NCBI GenBank assembly: GCA_001643675.2
Contig: LSRY02000007.1
Span: 749,001 to 813,000, forward strand
Source: Monocercomonoides exilis
Lineage: Eukaryota > Preaxostyla > Oxymonadida > Polymastigidae
Direction: 5' to 3'
Length of the DNA stretch: 64,000 bases
Under the pieces are notes generated by a model. The model had not been told where the DNA came from and made no database searches. It saw nothing but the letters and a program-made list of their open reading frames with translations. Below are positions 40,701 through 52,679 of this stretch, piece by piece. A program made the position numbers and the translations under genes. The first letter of the stretch is position 1. The number at the start of each line of letters is the position of its first letter.

Positions 40701-43700
40701 GGAAGATGAAAGCGAAGAAGAATGCATTGAAGATGATGAAAACGAAGCTCGTTATATGATTTTTGAGACTCAAAAGATCATATTCCACTTCTACGTCATT
40801 CTTTTGGAGAGAATGATCAAGTCCTTGTATTCATTTCTTGAGTTGGAGTATTCTTCTCTGATAAACCCATCTTCATCTTCAGCTTCATCAGCTTCTTCTT
40901 CTTCTTCTTCAACGCCTTGCTCTTCTTCAACTATGTTAACCGCTTCTTCCTCTTCTCCTCCCCGTTTTCTGTCCAACATTATCAACATAAAGTTACCCCG
41001 ATTCACCAAATTCCACTCGCCTGTTTCCATTCTGTCGTCGTTCTTGTGCACAAGCTCTGTGGATCTGCTGCTCCATCCAAATCAATGCTCTTGCCCAATG
41101 GCCTTCGCACTGGGTGACATCGACCGCCTGCCGCCTGAAAAGGAGCTGGCGTCGCTGCAGCCAAAGATGCCTCCCAGCTTCAAGGACGAACAGAACTTCG
41201 ATCGGGAAGGAAAGCTGGGCAGTTTGGGACAATATTCAGAGGCTGATGAAATGGAAAAGCAGAAAGAAGACGAAGAACTGGCAAAGATATTGTTTGAGAC
41301 AAACAACGATCATACTCTTCAGAAGACGTTCTCGTGTCCTTCAACACTCCATCTTCCGTTTTTCGTTCCGTCTGCCTCTTTTCTGCCTGCAGTTGCAGCA
41401 GTCGTCAGTTTAACTCCCGTAAAGCATTCTATTTCTGCGAACTCTGCAATGCTCTCACACTTCTTTTCTCCTTCCGCTTCTGATGGATCTGATCCGTTTG
41501 GAGTGTCTGTTTCTCTGTCGGCCTCGTTTGATGAGTCTGAGCTTTCGTTCTCAGACATATTCGACAAGGCTGATGGATACAGCGATGAAGAAAGCGACTC
41601 TTCGCATTCTTCGTCTGCTGCTGCACGGTCAAATAGGAGCATTCCATGTGATGAAGATATCTTCGACTCATCAAGAAGGAAATACGATGTGGAACAGGAA
41701 GGGATTTTGATACCTGGTGACTCTCCTTTTCTGTCATTCTTTGAGGAATCAACAGAAATATCGCATGCTGCTTCGTCGGCTGCATCAGCGACAGCAACAT
41801 CATTCACTCCCACTTCTGCATCATCATCGCCCTCGTCTTCTGTCTTTTCGCAGTCTGCTGGCTATCAATCAGACAGCATGTCAAACACAGAGGGGAGCGA
41901 TGTGGATCCGTTTTCGCAGAATTATTCGTATTCAGACTCAAACACCTCAGCACAGGCATCACTTAAGAACACTCCATTGCTACTGCAATCAAATACCGCA
42001 AAGGACGAAGATGATCACGTTTTGATTGACGATGATTTATCTTCTGCTTCATCAAGATCGCTTTCAAACAACTCTTCGAATCATTCGCATCGTGCTAGCG
42101 AGAGTTCTAACTCAGATGTTGAGAATACAAATGACGATAGCAAAATGGAAACGAATGAAGAGGAGAAGTTGTTTGAAAAGAAGAAAGAGCCAGAGCTATT
42201 TCCTTTGCCCTCGACTATATCGCCAGCCACTGCTGCTTCGCTTCAGCGATCGATTGGGCGTATGTTGGGCAATTCGCTGGAAGAGGTTGCAGAGGAAGAT
42301 GAAGAAGAACTTGAATCGGAGGAAGCGAACAGTGAGGATTTCAATCAAAAGCAGAGGGAAATAAATGAAATTCTGGCGAAGTTTCAGAAGGACATGCGAG
42401 AAAGAGGGGAGAAGAAGAGAATTGCGGAACGGGAAAAGAGAAATAGAGCAAACGACAGATTCGAGGAAGAAGAAGATGATAATGATGAATATTTCTGCAA
42501 AGATTCTGGCAAAAGCATAGACGATGACAGTGAAAGTCAAAAAGAAATCATTCATTCTAGTGGTAAAGAGAAAGAAAATGAAGAGCATCATGAAGATGCT
42601 CTTGAAAAGGCTGAAGATTACGAGGACTCTCAAAGAAGATATCAATCAGACACGGAAGATGAAGAAGACTACCATTCATCAAGACATCAGCAAAGCAGCG
42701 AAGAGTATAGCTCTTCAAACAGAGAAAGAGAACAAAGCGAATCTGCAGAAAGAGCCAAGGAACAAGACGATATTGACAGCTTAGATGAGCTTTTGACTCC
42801 TCCACTTGAGTCTGAATCAGACGAAGATTGGAGCATCAACGAAGAAATGATCCAAAAACTGCAAAAACACAATCCTCCATTCAGCGATTATTCATCCGCT
42901 GAGCAAAAGGATGCATTCCAAAGCTCAGGCAGGCAAGTTTCGTTTGCTGTGCCTGCCAGGCCGAAATCTTCGTCGTGCTGTTTTCCTTCCTCAAGTCACA
43001 CTCATTCTGCTTCGCGCCCACCTCTTCCTCGTCCACCTTCAGCGTCTTCTCGATTAACACATCCACCACATCCTTCGTCGGCTCATTCGAATTTACCATC
43101 TTCGCATGAAATGCCTTCATCTGATGAACATGTGACCATTTGTGAAGAAGCCGAAAGAAATGCTGTTACAATTGAATCAGAGTCAAATGAAACATCTTTG
43201 AAAACAGACGGAAAAGTGATAGATACAAAAGAGTACAGATGTTTAAGTGCACCTCAACGACACACGCACCCGATGGATGCGCAACTGTCAAAAAATGCAA
43301 CAGCCGGTCTTGTAATAAAGAATGATAATATTCAGCAGTCAAAGTCCGTTTATTTGAATCCAGAAAACATTTCTATAAAGCATTCTGTGCCAACACGCCC
43401 TGTTTCTTCAAGTGCAATCACGTCAGATAGCCATAGTTTATCGCCTTCTCTTAACCCGATCCTCAATCCTCCAAATTGTGGAAATGCGAAAATTGACTCG
43501 TATGATTCATCCTCTCTTGTTGTGTGTCCTCTTCCTGCTTCTCTTCCAACCTCTCCTCGTTCCTTCACATATCAGATTCCAAAGCATTCAGGACTTGCTC
43601 ATTCTTCTTCACATCGGAGAAAGATTCCCCCTCGTCCCAGGCAGTTCAAGCGTTTTATGGGAAAAGATGGACTTTTGCTGCTTACAAAAGAAGAGGAAGA

Positions 43701-44226
43701 GGAAGAAAAAAGGTGGAGAGAGAAGAAAGGAAAAGCGAAAAAAGAGGGGAAAGATAACAGCAGTGAAGAAGGCTCGGAAGCGTCAGAAGATGATTTGGTG
43801 TATGACGACGTTGATGGTGATACTGATGCTGAAATAGATGCCGATGAAGAATGCAATGAAGAAGAGGAGGCTGAAGAAGATGCGGATGATGGAGCAAAAG
43901 TTAAGTCAAAAGAGTGCAACGATGAGGAAGGAGCTAAAACTCAAAGCAGAGCAGAGCTTCAGAACGTTCAGACATCTTCTGCTTTGGATGAAGAAGCCCA
44001 AGCCTTATGCTCAGCCGAAACTTCTTCAAAAACCAGTGAAGAGGAAGATGACGATACAGTTTATCTTTATGTTAAAGGAGAAATCGACAGAGTTGATGAA
44101 CTGTTTCAGCATTCCCCTGAGCACAATGATGGTTCAAGTTGCTTTGATCCGAACTCTTACAAATCTGATAGCGGGGTTGGGGATAAAAGTCTCTCTGATC
44201 CACCCAATCCCAATACAACGCCTTAA
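30839..44226 (+). CDS. Unrecognised giant low-complexity protein, 4,437 aa
   Basis: Two exons, 30839-30896 and 30971-44226, join in phase (donor gtgtga, acceptor aaacag) and give a protein starting MSYPDILSTELPSKF. A downstream GTG at 30997 is an artefact of ignoring this first exon. I do not recognise the family. The first 230 residues or so are compact and beta-rich in appearance, then helical (GQFKKAVECIRNAQE). After that, ordered segments rich in Leu and Phe alternate with long Ser homopolymers, a Gln-rich run (about 32329-32396), a Gln-Ser hexanucleotide repeat (34046-34117) and many acidic Asp/Glu tracts; the C-terminal 600 residues are strongly acidic. No catalytic motif, membrane segment or signal peptide stands out. 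It shares a divergent promoter with the giant USP gene, so co-expression is possible. A scaffold role is only a guess. Confidence 0.75.
32329..32396 (+). repeat. Glutamine-coding CAG/CAA tract
   Basis: CAA, CAG and related CA-rich codons give a Gln-rich stretch inside the 4,437-residue protein. The codons are mixed rather than pure, which would slow length change. Confidence 0.7.
34046..34117 (+). repeat. Hexanucleotide tandem repeat coding for Gln-Ser units
   Basis: About a dozen degenerate six-base units of the form CAATCT or CAGTCT encode alternating Gln and Ser with occasional Ala, Val, Ile, Thr or Asn (for example QSVQSIQSVQSTQSNQSNQ). The repeat stays in frame with the surrounding coding sequence. 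Confidence 0.75.
34172..34214 (+). repeat. TCA/TCT trinucleotide run (poly-Ser)
   Basis: A run of TCA followed by TCT codons encodes an uninterrupted serine tract in the 4,437-residue protein. Confidence 0.7.
34629..34699 (+). repeat. Pure TTC/TCT microsatellite (poly-Ser)
   Basis: Over 70 bases of uninterrupted TTC repeat encode more than 20 serines in frame. A pure run of this length is normally unstable, so copy number is likely to vary between strains or haplotypes. Confidence 0.85.
34900..34957 (+). repeat. TCC/TCT trinucleotide run (poly-Ser)
   Basis: A third serine-coding microsatellite in the same exon, with mixed TCT and TCC codons and one Thr codon. Confidence 0.7.
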
Positions 44227-44688
44227 TTTTTTAAAAAAAAAATAATTGTATGTAATTTAGATGTATTTTTTTGTTTGGTTTTATTTTCTTACAAATAGTC
44301 TTTTTTTATTTTCAGTTACATCTGTCTTCTTATTCGCTTTCGCGGATGCTTTTCATCCAAACATTCTTTTTGATATTCTTTCTGTCGAATTTTATGTTTC
44401 GTTAAGCATTTTGTATTTTGTAATTAGAATGAGAAAAAAAATAAAAATAAATTGAGATAATTAGCTTATTTGCCTTCATTATCAAATTTTTGAGTGAATT
44501 GTAAAAATAAAAATAAAAACAAATTTTTTTTTTGTTCAAAAAACAAAAACAAACGAAACGAAGCACGGAAATCGAAATTGAAGAAGTGTGCAATATTAGA
44601 AAATTGACAGTGAGATAAGAATTAGCTGGTGATGTGTTCGAACTAAAAAATCAACATGTGAAGAAGAAAAAGCGAAAAAGAAGAATGC
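44227..44688. other. Convergent intergenic spacer
   Basis: This AT-rich stretch lies between two gene ends facing each other (the 4,437-residue gene and the LRR gene). It contains poly-A and poly-T runs and AATAAA-like strings (around 44440 and 44505) that could act as polyadenylation signals on either strand. I see no further gene. Confidence 0.5.
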
Positions 44689-47369
44689 TCAGCGAGGAAG
44701 AGGACGATTGACAGGCTTGGCCGGAGCTGATAAATAGATGTGAAAAGTAAACAATCATTTGAAAGAAAAAGATAGACAGATAGAGGGAAAAACAATAGAA
44801 CCGCAAACCAATTTTGCCTCCTTTCGCCGCAATCTGCGCCACGAACCGTTCTCCTCTGGCTTTGATGGTCTTAATCTCCGCGTCGTTCGTCTGGACGAGA
44901 TTGTCTCTTTTCTCCTTCTCCACCTCATAAGTAAAGTACAACGAGCGGATGTCTTCCTCGCACATCACCTGCCTTTCTGTGGTCTCTCTCTTCAGGAGGT
45001 CCTCTTCGTGTTCGAGTGCAGCTGTCAATTCTGTGTGCTGCTTCTTGTTCTGCTCCAGCGCCTCTTCCAAGTCCCGCACTTTCTCGTCTCTTTCCGCCTG
45101 CTTCTTTGCCAGTTGCTTTTCTTGCTCTGTCCGTTGCATCTTCAGCTGCGCCGTCAATTCGTCTGATGCTGACTTCACTTCTGCAATGGCCTTTTCAACT
45201 TTGCGTATCTCTTTGTCTACTCTGATGCACAACCGCTCAGTGTGACGATAATCGTGCATAATCTGTGTTGAGTTTAAACAAAAATGTATGAAAAATTGCA
45301 AGAGAAGAAGAAAAATTAAAGCAAAACAAAATAAAAAAAATTTAATTAATTATATTATTTTTAAAGGGGAAAATAAGCAATTACAATATAAGTGCAGTCA
45401 AAGAAGAAAAAAAATGAATATTGATTTATAAAATACACCTAAACATTGAACAACAACCGCATTGTATCATACCTGTGGTAAATGACCCAGCTCTCTCAGC
45501 AAATGCGCAATCTCGTCCTTCATTCTCATTGGATGCGCATTCTTCTTTGATTGTCTGTTTCTTTTGCAAATGGCTGCAAGATCAGTCACGACTTGTCTGG
45601 AAAGCAACGATCCAGTAATTGTCAGTGTAAGGATCGTAGTGTTTGGAGAAAGCGACGAAACAAACGATGGTCCACATTCTATATAAATCGTGAAATAATC
45701 ACATTTTGATGCAAAAATGATATCATCATTGAAGTGATTTTCAAAAAGCATTTCATTGATAAAGTTAAAAATAATCCAAAGAAGAAATAAGAAAATAAAT
45801 ATCAAACGTTCTGGAATAAAGTTTCCATCAAGGTGAAGAGTTGTAAGTGTATGGTTAACAGAAACTGCAGAAAGTAAGTCAGTGGCTAAATTGCGCAAAT
45901 GCATCGAGTTGAGTTTATGATGCCAATTTAATAAAGAAATGGCAAAATAATGTTTACAAAGAAATATGAAGTATACCTCCAGCTCCTTCAATTTTGCATT
46001 GCGATAGGTTCAAGAAAGTCAATGTTGTGTTGCTATTGAGTAAATAAAATTGCAATTTCATTTGTATTATGATATTGAACAGTTTCAAGAAGATTAAAAA
46101 AGAATGATTGAATCAAAATAAAATGTAAAGAATGCATAATTAAAAAAAAACTGTAAAAGTACAAAAAATAACTGAAGCATACGTTCTAAGAGCTTCTGCA
46201 ATAGATGCAGCTCCTTGTCCAACGGGGTTATTCTCCATTGATAGTGACTGAAGGGCAGCAAGTGGATTTTTCAGCAGAACAGCCAAAGCAGCACAGCCAA
46301 CTGGGCCACATCCGCATCCGCTGATAGAAAGTGATGTGAGGACAGGAAGTACTCCATTACTCTTCCCTCGAACAAGCGCAGACGCAATAGCATGGATACC
46401 ATACTCCTCCACTGCGCAATCTCGCATTGAAAGTGTTTGCAGCGTTCGATTTACAGCAAGTGCAGATGACAATTCATCAGCTCCTCGAGCACCTAAAGGA
46501 ACTCCATCCAGGATCAGTGTTGATAACGCCATGTTCGTCATTAGAGTCTTTGACAGCGCATCAAATGCTCCAAATTGGAGATCTTTATTCCCTGATATGT
46601 CCAAGTGTGTGACGCTGCTGTTCTCTTTCAGTGCAGTTAAAAGTCTCATAGCAGCTCTTGTTGTCATTCCTGTTGTTCCGAGCTCAACATCGTGTAAAGT
46701 TTCGTGTGTGTTAATAATGTTAACCAAAGATTCTGCAATTTCCATGTCTATTCCCCCGGACTGTGAAGCAGATGAAGCAGATGCAGAAGAGCCCGTAGTT
46801 CCAGATACAAATATTGGATTTCGATTAAATCCCAGTCTGGCAATTGTAAGATTGGATTCTAATCCTTTTAAAATGCATTTAGCTCCAGTTGGGCCAATGT
46901 TATTACCATGCAAGGCATCGCTCATGCTTCCTAATAAAAGAGTCTCAATCGATTGATTTGATTGAAGCATGTGTCCAATAGAAATTGAACCTTCATCGCC
47001 TATATCATTTGATTCTACATTTAGATATGTTAGTGATGAATTCATTTGAGCCAGCTGCATGATTGCAACACATCCAATATCTCCAATCATGTTGTTTGAA
47101 AGGTCAAGAGAAAACAGCTCGTGCTTCTTTAGTCCCTTTGCAAGTGCAATTGAAGAATTTACTCCAAGGCGCAATTTACTAAGGTTAAGATGCCCTTGCT
47201 CGAGAGGGCGAATGATTCTCCGACGAAGGAGCTCTAAATCCTCAGTTTGTGGTTCTTCTTCATTGTCTATTGAAAAGTAATGATAATAAAAAATATTAAT
47301 TTATAAGAATGTACAAATACCTTTTGCGCGGGCTTGATGCAATTCTGAAATGAATTCTTCAATCTCCAT
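44689..47369 (-). CDS. Leucine-rich-repeat (RNI type) and coiled-coil protein, 654 aa
   Basis: Seven exons in transcript order: 47321-47369, 46183-47266, 45977-46032, 45808-45885, 45473-45678, 44809-45262 and 44689-44726. All junctions keep phase and the gene ends in TGA. Residues about 30-440 are ribonuclease-inhibitor-type LRRs, with units such as LFSLDLSNNMIGDIG, LTYLNVESNDIGDEG, VTHLDISGNKDL and LTTLHLDGNFI. A Ser/Ala/Gly-rich insert interrupts one repeat near residue 170. Residues about 490-640 form a continuous charged coiled coil beginning MHDYRHTERLCIRVDKE. This layout occurs in flagellar and centrosomal proteins such as LRRC45 or dynein regulatory complex subunits, but the match is only architectural and I name no orthologue. 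A likely role is scaffolding at basal body or axoneme. Its start lies 70 bases from that of the G-patch gene on the other strand. Confidence 0.85.
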
Positions 47370-47439
47370 TGAGTAACAGTTAAAAGAACAACCGTTCGAG
47401 ATCAAAAATAATATTCATTGGGAAAGATCTTATCAGAAA
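47370..47439. promoter_or_regulatory. Divergent promoter of LRR and G-patch genes
   Basis: Seventy bases separate the two start codons, so both core promoters must overlap or lie inside the transcribed regions. The string GAACAACC occurs here (about 47386) and again upstream of the MOB4/UFSP2 pair (about 50338). This is a weak hint of a shared element. Confidence 0.4.
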
Positions 47440-48899
47440 ATGGCTGAAAGCAAAGTGGGAAAGAAAATATCTTTCTCTTTCGGTAAAGCTCCTATTAACA
47501 TTTCACAAAAAAAGCAAAAGCCAAAAAATAAAGAAACATATACGCTTTTTGTTGATGAAACTGGTGTTTCAAGGTAAATTGATATTTATTTCTTTATAAA
47601 CAGAAGTTTCATGAATTAATTGATTTCTTTCTTCATAAATTTTAGTGATAGGCCTGAAAAAAATGATTCTTTAGTTATACTTCCACAAAAGAAGGAACCT
47701 TTTCAAATTACTCCTGTTGAATGTATTTTTATTTTCTTTTTCTTTAAATCAAATATTTATGTTATGATTGAATTATTTATGTATATTCAGCGAGAGGCAC
47801 AAAAAGCGATGATATTCCTCCTGAAACAACACAGAACGCTTCAACAGATAATCGTTCTCAAAAACCCATCAACAGTTTTTTGCTATCAGGAAGAAGGAAA
47901 GTTGTTTGTTTATTCCATTACTCAACGTTTAATTGCTTTTTCGTAGGATATTGAATCGTTGCCAGAAGCAGATGATCGATTTGAAGTGCCTATTGATGAT
48001 TTTGGTCTTGCTTTTTTGAGAGGTCATGGATGGTCTGATGGAGCACCAATTGGTTATGGGCAGACAAAGTTTGAATTTTAATTACTTTTTGTGACGTATT
48101 AATATTTTTTTATTTATGTTCTGTGAATATTTATTTTTTGAATCTCACAATACATTTAAATATGTTAACTCCTTTGTATATATAAAGGCCAGCTGAGGTG
48201 TTTGATGCACAGCCACGTCCAGACAGACTAGGACTTGGAGTTGAGCTTGCAGATGATGAACAGAGAGAAATGTTTCTCAAAATTGCACAAAAGAAAAAGA
48301 AAGAACGAGAAAATCGAATGGACGATTTACTTAACCAAAAAAGAAAGAAACAAGAAGAAAAAGGAATTAAATCAGAAGCTATTTCTGATTTACTTAATGC
48401 TCATTCTCTTGTTAAAGTTGCAGGAGCCGATGGGCAACTGATTGATAGCAGCAGCAACAGTGGAATATTTGCAGAAAGCATGGAAACTGTTGATTCTGAG
48501 GAAAGCGAAGAATTGTCTGAGTCTGAAGATGACAAAGAAAAAATTCAAAGCAAAAATCATACTGAAAAAAGATTGCCGACTTCCTATCATGACAATGAGG
48601 ATACTCAGCATGAAAACTGTTTATCATCTATGCACTTACCAAAAAGTGATGAATATTCTGAAAGTGATGACGATGATATTCGAAGCGAAAAGCTGAGACA
48701 ACAAAAAAAGGCAGAGCGAAATGAGAAGCAACTGGGATTTGAGAGTTCTTCCGATTCATCAGACGAGCGATCAAGCGGAGCAGCATCGCATAGAAGGAAT
48801 GCAGATTGTCACAGGCGCCACAGTCACTCTCACACGTCGCATTCTCATTCACATTCGCATTCACATCACAGCTATTCATCTCATCATTCACGTCATTAA
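47440..48899 (+). CDS. GPKOW: G-patch spliceosome factor, GPKOW/Spp2 family, 384 aa
   Basis: Five exons, 47440-47573, 47646-47722, 47791-47900, 47947-48068 and 48188-48899, join in phase. The Spp2-type G-patch is at about residues 121-168: a Val-Pro-Ile-Asp-Asp-Phe-Gly lead, LRGHGW, IGYGQTKPAEVF and RPDRLGLGVE. In yeast and humans Spp2/GPKOW uses this patch to bind and activate the DEAH helicase Prp2/DHX16 during the first catalytic activation of the spliceosome, so a nuclear splicing role is expected. The N-terminal SFSFGK start is also typical of the family. No KOW domain is evident, which makes the protein closer to yeast Spp2 than to human GPKOW. The C-terminus is acidic, then ends in a His/Ser-rich tail of about 30 residues. 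Four introns in this short gene fit an organism that depends on splicing. Confidence 0.88.
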
Positions 48900-49234
48900 G
48901 TGCAGCTTCATTCCATTTCTTGTTTCTGTTTTTCTTCAATAAAAAAATGAATTTTGATTGAATTGGCACAAATAAACTCTTTTCAAAAATGAAGTGAATA
49001 AATCTGGAAAGAGAAAATCAGATGGAACATAAAAATACTTTTAAAAAAATCGAAAACAAAATGAAATGTGGTTGAAAGATGATGAAATGTTTCCAAAAAT
49101 TGTCGAATTTACCCATGTGAAGCGTGAAATATGAAATGATAAAATAAAAAGAGAAAGAAAACAAATTTTCATAAAGATTATTGCTTTTTTTTCTTCAATT
49201 TGCTTAAAATTATCTGCTCCAGATGCCAAATGAA
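48900..49234. other. Convergent intergenic spacer
   Basis: AT-rich sequence between the ends of the G-patch and MOB4 genes. AATAAA strings at about 48940 and 48970 on the plus strand could serve polyadenylation. I see nothing else in it. Confidence 0.5.
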
Positions 49235-50323
49235 TTATCTGTGGCGCTTAGAATGAATTGAAGGAAATGAGGATCCAGAAGAGGTTGATGAAGTGGTTGA
49301 AGAAGGCCCTTTTCTCTTTTCAAGTTCCTCTTTGAAATTATCTTCTGGAACAAGCGAAAATTGTCTGCAAAATGCGGTGTATCGATCGCACAGGCGTGTT
49401 CTTGACTAAAATGAAAAAATAAAAATGTTCATAATTGAAAACATCGTTGTTGTTTTTATATATTTATACAACCTCAAATTCATCGTAAACATTACGATGA
49501 TTAAAATAAACATGAGCAAATATTCGATATAATCTGCGTGCCATTGAGTTAAATGTGTCATTTGATTTTGTACTAATAACATCTCTGAAAATTAAGATTA
49601 TTTGTAGAAAAATATTTGTGAAACGAAAATCATAAATCATATCAATTTAAAATACCTGTTAGGAAACAACTGACGACTGTCAAGAAGTGATAAAATTGCT
49701 TCAATAGTATGTGTTGTGTAATCTATTGCGCAACACTTGAATTTTTTGGTAAAAAAAACTTTAAAAAAGTGTGAAATTTCAAAGCAAACTTCAGTTGCTT
49801 TTGGATGAGAAGAGCACAAAAATTGCCATTCGTTTGTAGCTTTCATTTTTGGACATGTCTGAATCGTGCAAATTGTGTCAAGTTCTCCCGCAAGCTGGCC
49901 TATTTCCATTACAAAATGTCTATAAATCAATCTTCTTTAACGTTTGCTAAAGTCCCATTGCAGCACACCTCATATTGTAATAAAGCCAAGTTTGTTGCTG
50001 TATTGGAGATGGAACTGCATATAGAGATGCGGGAATTTCTGGTTGAATTTTTGAAGTTGGATCAATCGAATCCATGAACATGTCTAATTTCAAATTTTTA
50101 TGCAACACATTGACATTCAATGTTGTGTCATACCTGTAATATATTCAATATAGGATTGAACCGTTGGAAAATCGGTAACTCTCATTCCAGGTTTTCTCCA
50201 TGAATAAAATGAAGAGCTCTTTGTTCCTTTACAAAAAGAATTATATTTGTTAAATATTAAGTTATACAAACCTGGCAGTATTCCGCGGAACTCGGGTTCT
50301 GGTTCTGGTTCAACTTGAGACAT
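49235..50323 (-). CDS. MOB4: MOB4/phocein-like MOB kinase-activator protein, 250 aa
   Basis: Seven exons in transcript order: 50272-50323, 50134-50226, 49969-50083, 49790-49919, 49656-49735, 49473-49584 and 49235-49405. Every junction is in phase and the product of 250 residues is close to the usual 225. Segments align with phocein throughout: the N-terminal GTKSSSFYSW, HFVMEIGQLAGEL, NEWQFLCSSHP, CAIDYTTHTIEA, LFPNRDVIS, and MARRLYRIFAHVYFNHRNVYDEF. The zinc ligands of the MOB fold are kept (Cys-x4-Cys in ICTIQTCPKM, His-x4-His in AHVYFNH). In other eukaryotes MOB4 is a core subunit of STRIPAK, the striatin-PP2A complex that opposes Hippo/GCK kinases and organises cortex, Golgi and flagella. 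The Ser/Thr-rich tail is extra. It faces UFSP2 across a 174-base divergent promoter. Confidence 0.92.
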
Positions 50324-50497
50324 TGTTCAGATTGATCGAACAACCACAAACAATTCTTTTCCTGACATAAGTGTATCTTTGTTTTATTCATCTTTTGTGT
50401 TTGTTATAGGAAATTTATATTTGAAAAAATAATCTGTATTATATTTTTTGATTCAAGATTTTTTGATGAGAGATCACTGAAGATCCAAAACTTTTAA
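50324..50497. promoter_or_regulatory. Divergent promoter of MOB4 and UFSP2 genes
   Basis: These 174 AT-rich bases separate two start codons pointing away from each other. The MOB4 start context reads TGAACAATG, identical to that of eIF3d at 55961. No other element is clear. Confidence 0.4.
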
Positions 50498-52679
50498 ATG
50501 TCAAAGGAACCTCCCAATCTTGTATTATCAGACTTGCTTTTAACGTACATAAGAAAAAATATTCAAGGCACATTCATTTACCTTGGTTTTTCAGAAAATT
50601 CACCAATTTTACCAGAAAGAAGTCCTGCACATGCATTTTATCCGCTATCAGTTGATCCAATTTTAAAAACAATAAATAACGATTTACAACTTATCCAAAA
50701 TTTAATTCCGAAGGGAATGGAAATTGTTGGATTTCACTTTAATCCTTCTGTCTTGAAAGATTCTGCATTGACTCAATTTACCAAAACAATTGGATCCTTG
50801 ATTGGAGGTGAACCAATAATAGGCCAGACAGAAATTGCACAAGGAAAAATGAACGTTAGCTTTAAGCAGAATTCTGCTCAGTTTTCTGTTCAGCAAAAAC
50901 CATTCGACGAGTTGATGAGTTCATTTGGATTTTTCTTTGTGAACATTGCACCATTCACTTTTTCATCCAGTCAACAGATGGCACTATGTTTCAATGGTTC
51001 GTTTTATGCTCATTCACAACCCTGGTCCCCAGAGTCTTATTCTTTAAGTGCAGCTGTTCCGACTTTATCAAATCCTGCAATTCTGGCTGAGGGATTATGT
51101 GGAAGTGCAGTTCTTTCATCACCATGGACAAAAACATTTCCTAATGTGTGTGGTGATTATCTTTCTGCGGGAAGATTTTCAATTCCAGAATTGAGTGTTT
51201 TGTCAACTGCTCAATTTGGTGGAGTTACATCAGATAAATCAATTAGTAATCTTCATCCAAATCCGATTCGATTTTTGTGTATGTTTCCTGTCAACGATAA
51301 GTCAATGCCTGTTTCAAAGCTTGTCCGATATGTCTTGAGTTTAATCCACAATTCTATTTCTGCTTCAACATGTGCATCTTCGTCACGTACCCCATCTTCA
51401 TCTTCACCTTCTTCTTCTTTAGGCTTTCAAATTCATTGGCCATCGCTGCTCAGATTTCCTCTTCTTCTTCCTATTTCTGCCTCTTCCTCTGCTTCTGCTT
51501 CTGCATCCTCATCCTCTTCACCTTCACATTCACTATCTTCTTCTGAAGATGTTCTGGAATCGATTCGTCAAGTTATCCACAGAATATTTTCACTCCCACA
51601 GCATCCTCTGTTCTTGCCTGTGAATATGCTGCGTTCTTTCAACATTGGCAATTGCATAGGCAGTGCAGCAGAAGCCAAAGAAAGAGGCACAAAAAAGGAA
51701 GGAAAGCGAAGCAGAGATGCTGAAGGAACGGGTTCTGATTTGGGTCATCCGTTCGACCAGATGCTGCAGAATGTGCATCTGTCGCTTCCTCCGACAAATC
51801 ATGCTGATTACATCGTGGGGCTAGTGAGTGGGTCGTACACGTACTATCACTACGACCAGCAAGGTGAGAATGACGCTGGATGGGGCTGCGCCTATCGCTC
51901 TCTGCAGACGCTGTGCTCGTGGCTCCAGTTCCAAAGATACGGCGATGCTGACCCACCGCGCCTAGATGACATCAAAGAGACGCTCGTGGTGATTGGAGAT
52001 AAGCAGCCGGAGTTTCTGAAGCAGAGCAATCCGTGGATCGGATCAATTGAGATTAGCTTGCTGTTGGATCATTTTTATAATGTTTGCATAAAATATATAT
52101 ATTCTTATATTTCTTAACTTTTGATTCATTTTTCTAATGATAAAAATTATTTGTTGAATTTTGCTTGTTTATTTACTCTGTAATTTTCAATTGTCTTTCC
52201 CTTGAGCAGATTGAGTCACGAATCATTCATCTTTCAGACGGTAGTAAGTTTGACGATCATGCTGATGAATTAATCGACCATTTCCAGACGATGGGCACTC
52301 CTGTGATGATTGGTTTGATCGTTATCAATATTCTCATAAAATTGATAAATTTTCTTTTTCTTTTTTTTTTATAATCAAACATGTCTTACCGTTAATATTG
52401 AAATCTGCATTAACATCATATTTAACATTTATTATTTATTATTTATCTTCATTTCTATCTTCTATTTCAGGCGGAGGTGTCCTTGCATACACTTTATTAG
52501 GAGTGAGAATATCAAAGAAAGAGAAAAAACCCGAGTATCTTATCCTTGATCCACACTATCCAGGCAAAGAAAAGCTGTCAGTCATCTGCGGGAGGTGGGT
52601 TGCGTGGCATCCCTCGTCTCTATTCAGAAACGATGTGCATTACAACCTCTGCTTGCCTCAGGCAAGACCCTGCATTTAA
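50498..52679 (+). CDS. UFSP2: UFM1-specific protease 2 (UFSP2), 631 aa
   Basis: Three exons, 50498-52081, 52210-52312 and 52471-52679, join in phase (donors gtttgc and gtttga). The C-terminal peptidase C78 domain is complete: ENDAGWGCAYRSLQTL with the nucleophile Cys464, WIGSIEISLLLDHFYN, FQTMGTPVMIGGG, LILDPHY with Asp589 and His591, and the terminal YNLCLPQ. This is the cysteine protease that matures UFM1 and removes it from ribosomal protein RPL26 at the endoplasmic reticulum. The N-terminal half is a long extension as in animal UFSP2, here with a Ser-rich spacer near residues 290-350. The triad is intact, so an active UFMylation pathway is implied. Without the introns the frame would appear to stop at 52115. 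Confidence 0.95.

Noticed and set aside
46336-46956. 206-codon plus-strand frame opposite the LRR gene
   Set aside because: The minus-strand reading shows regular leucine-rich repeats, so the plus-strand frame is a shadow.
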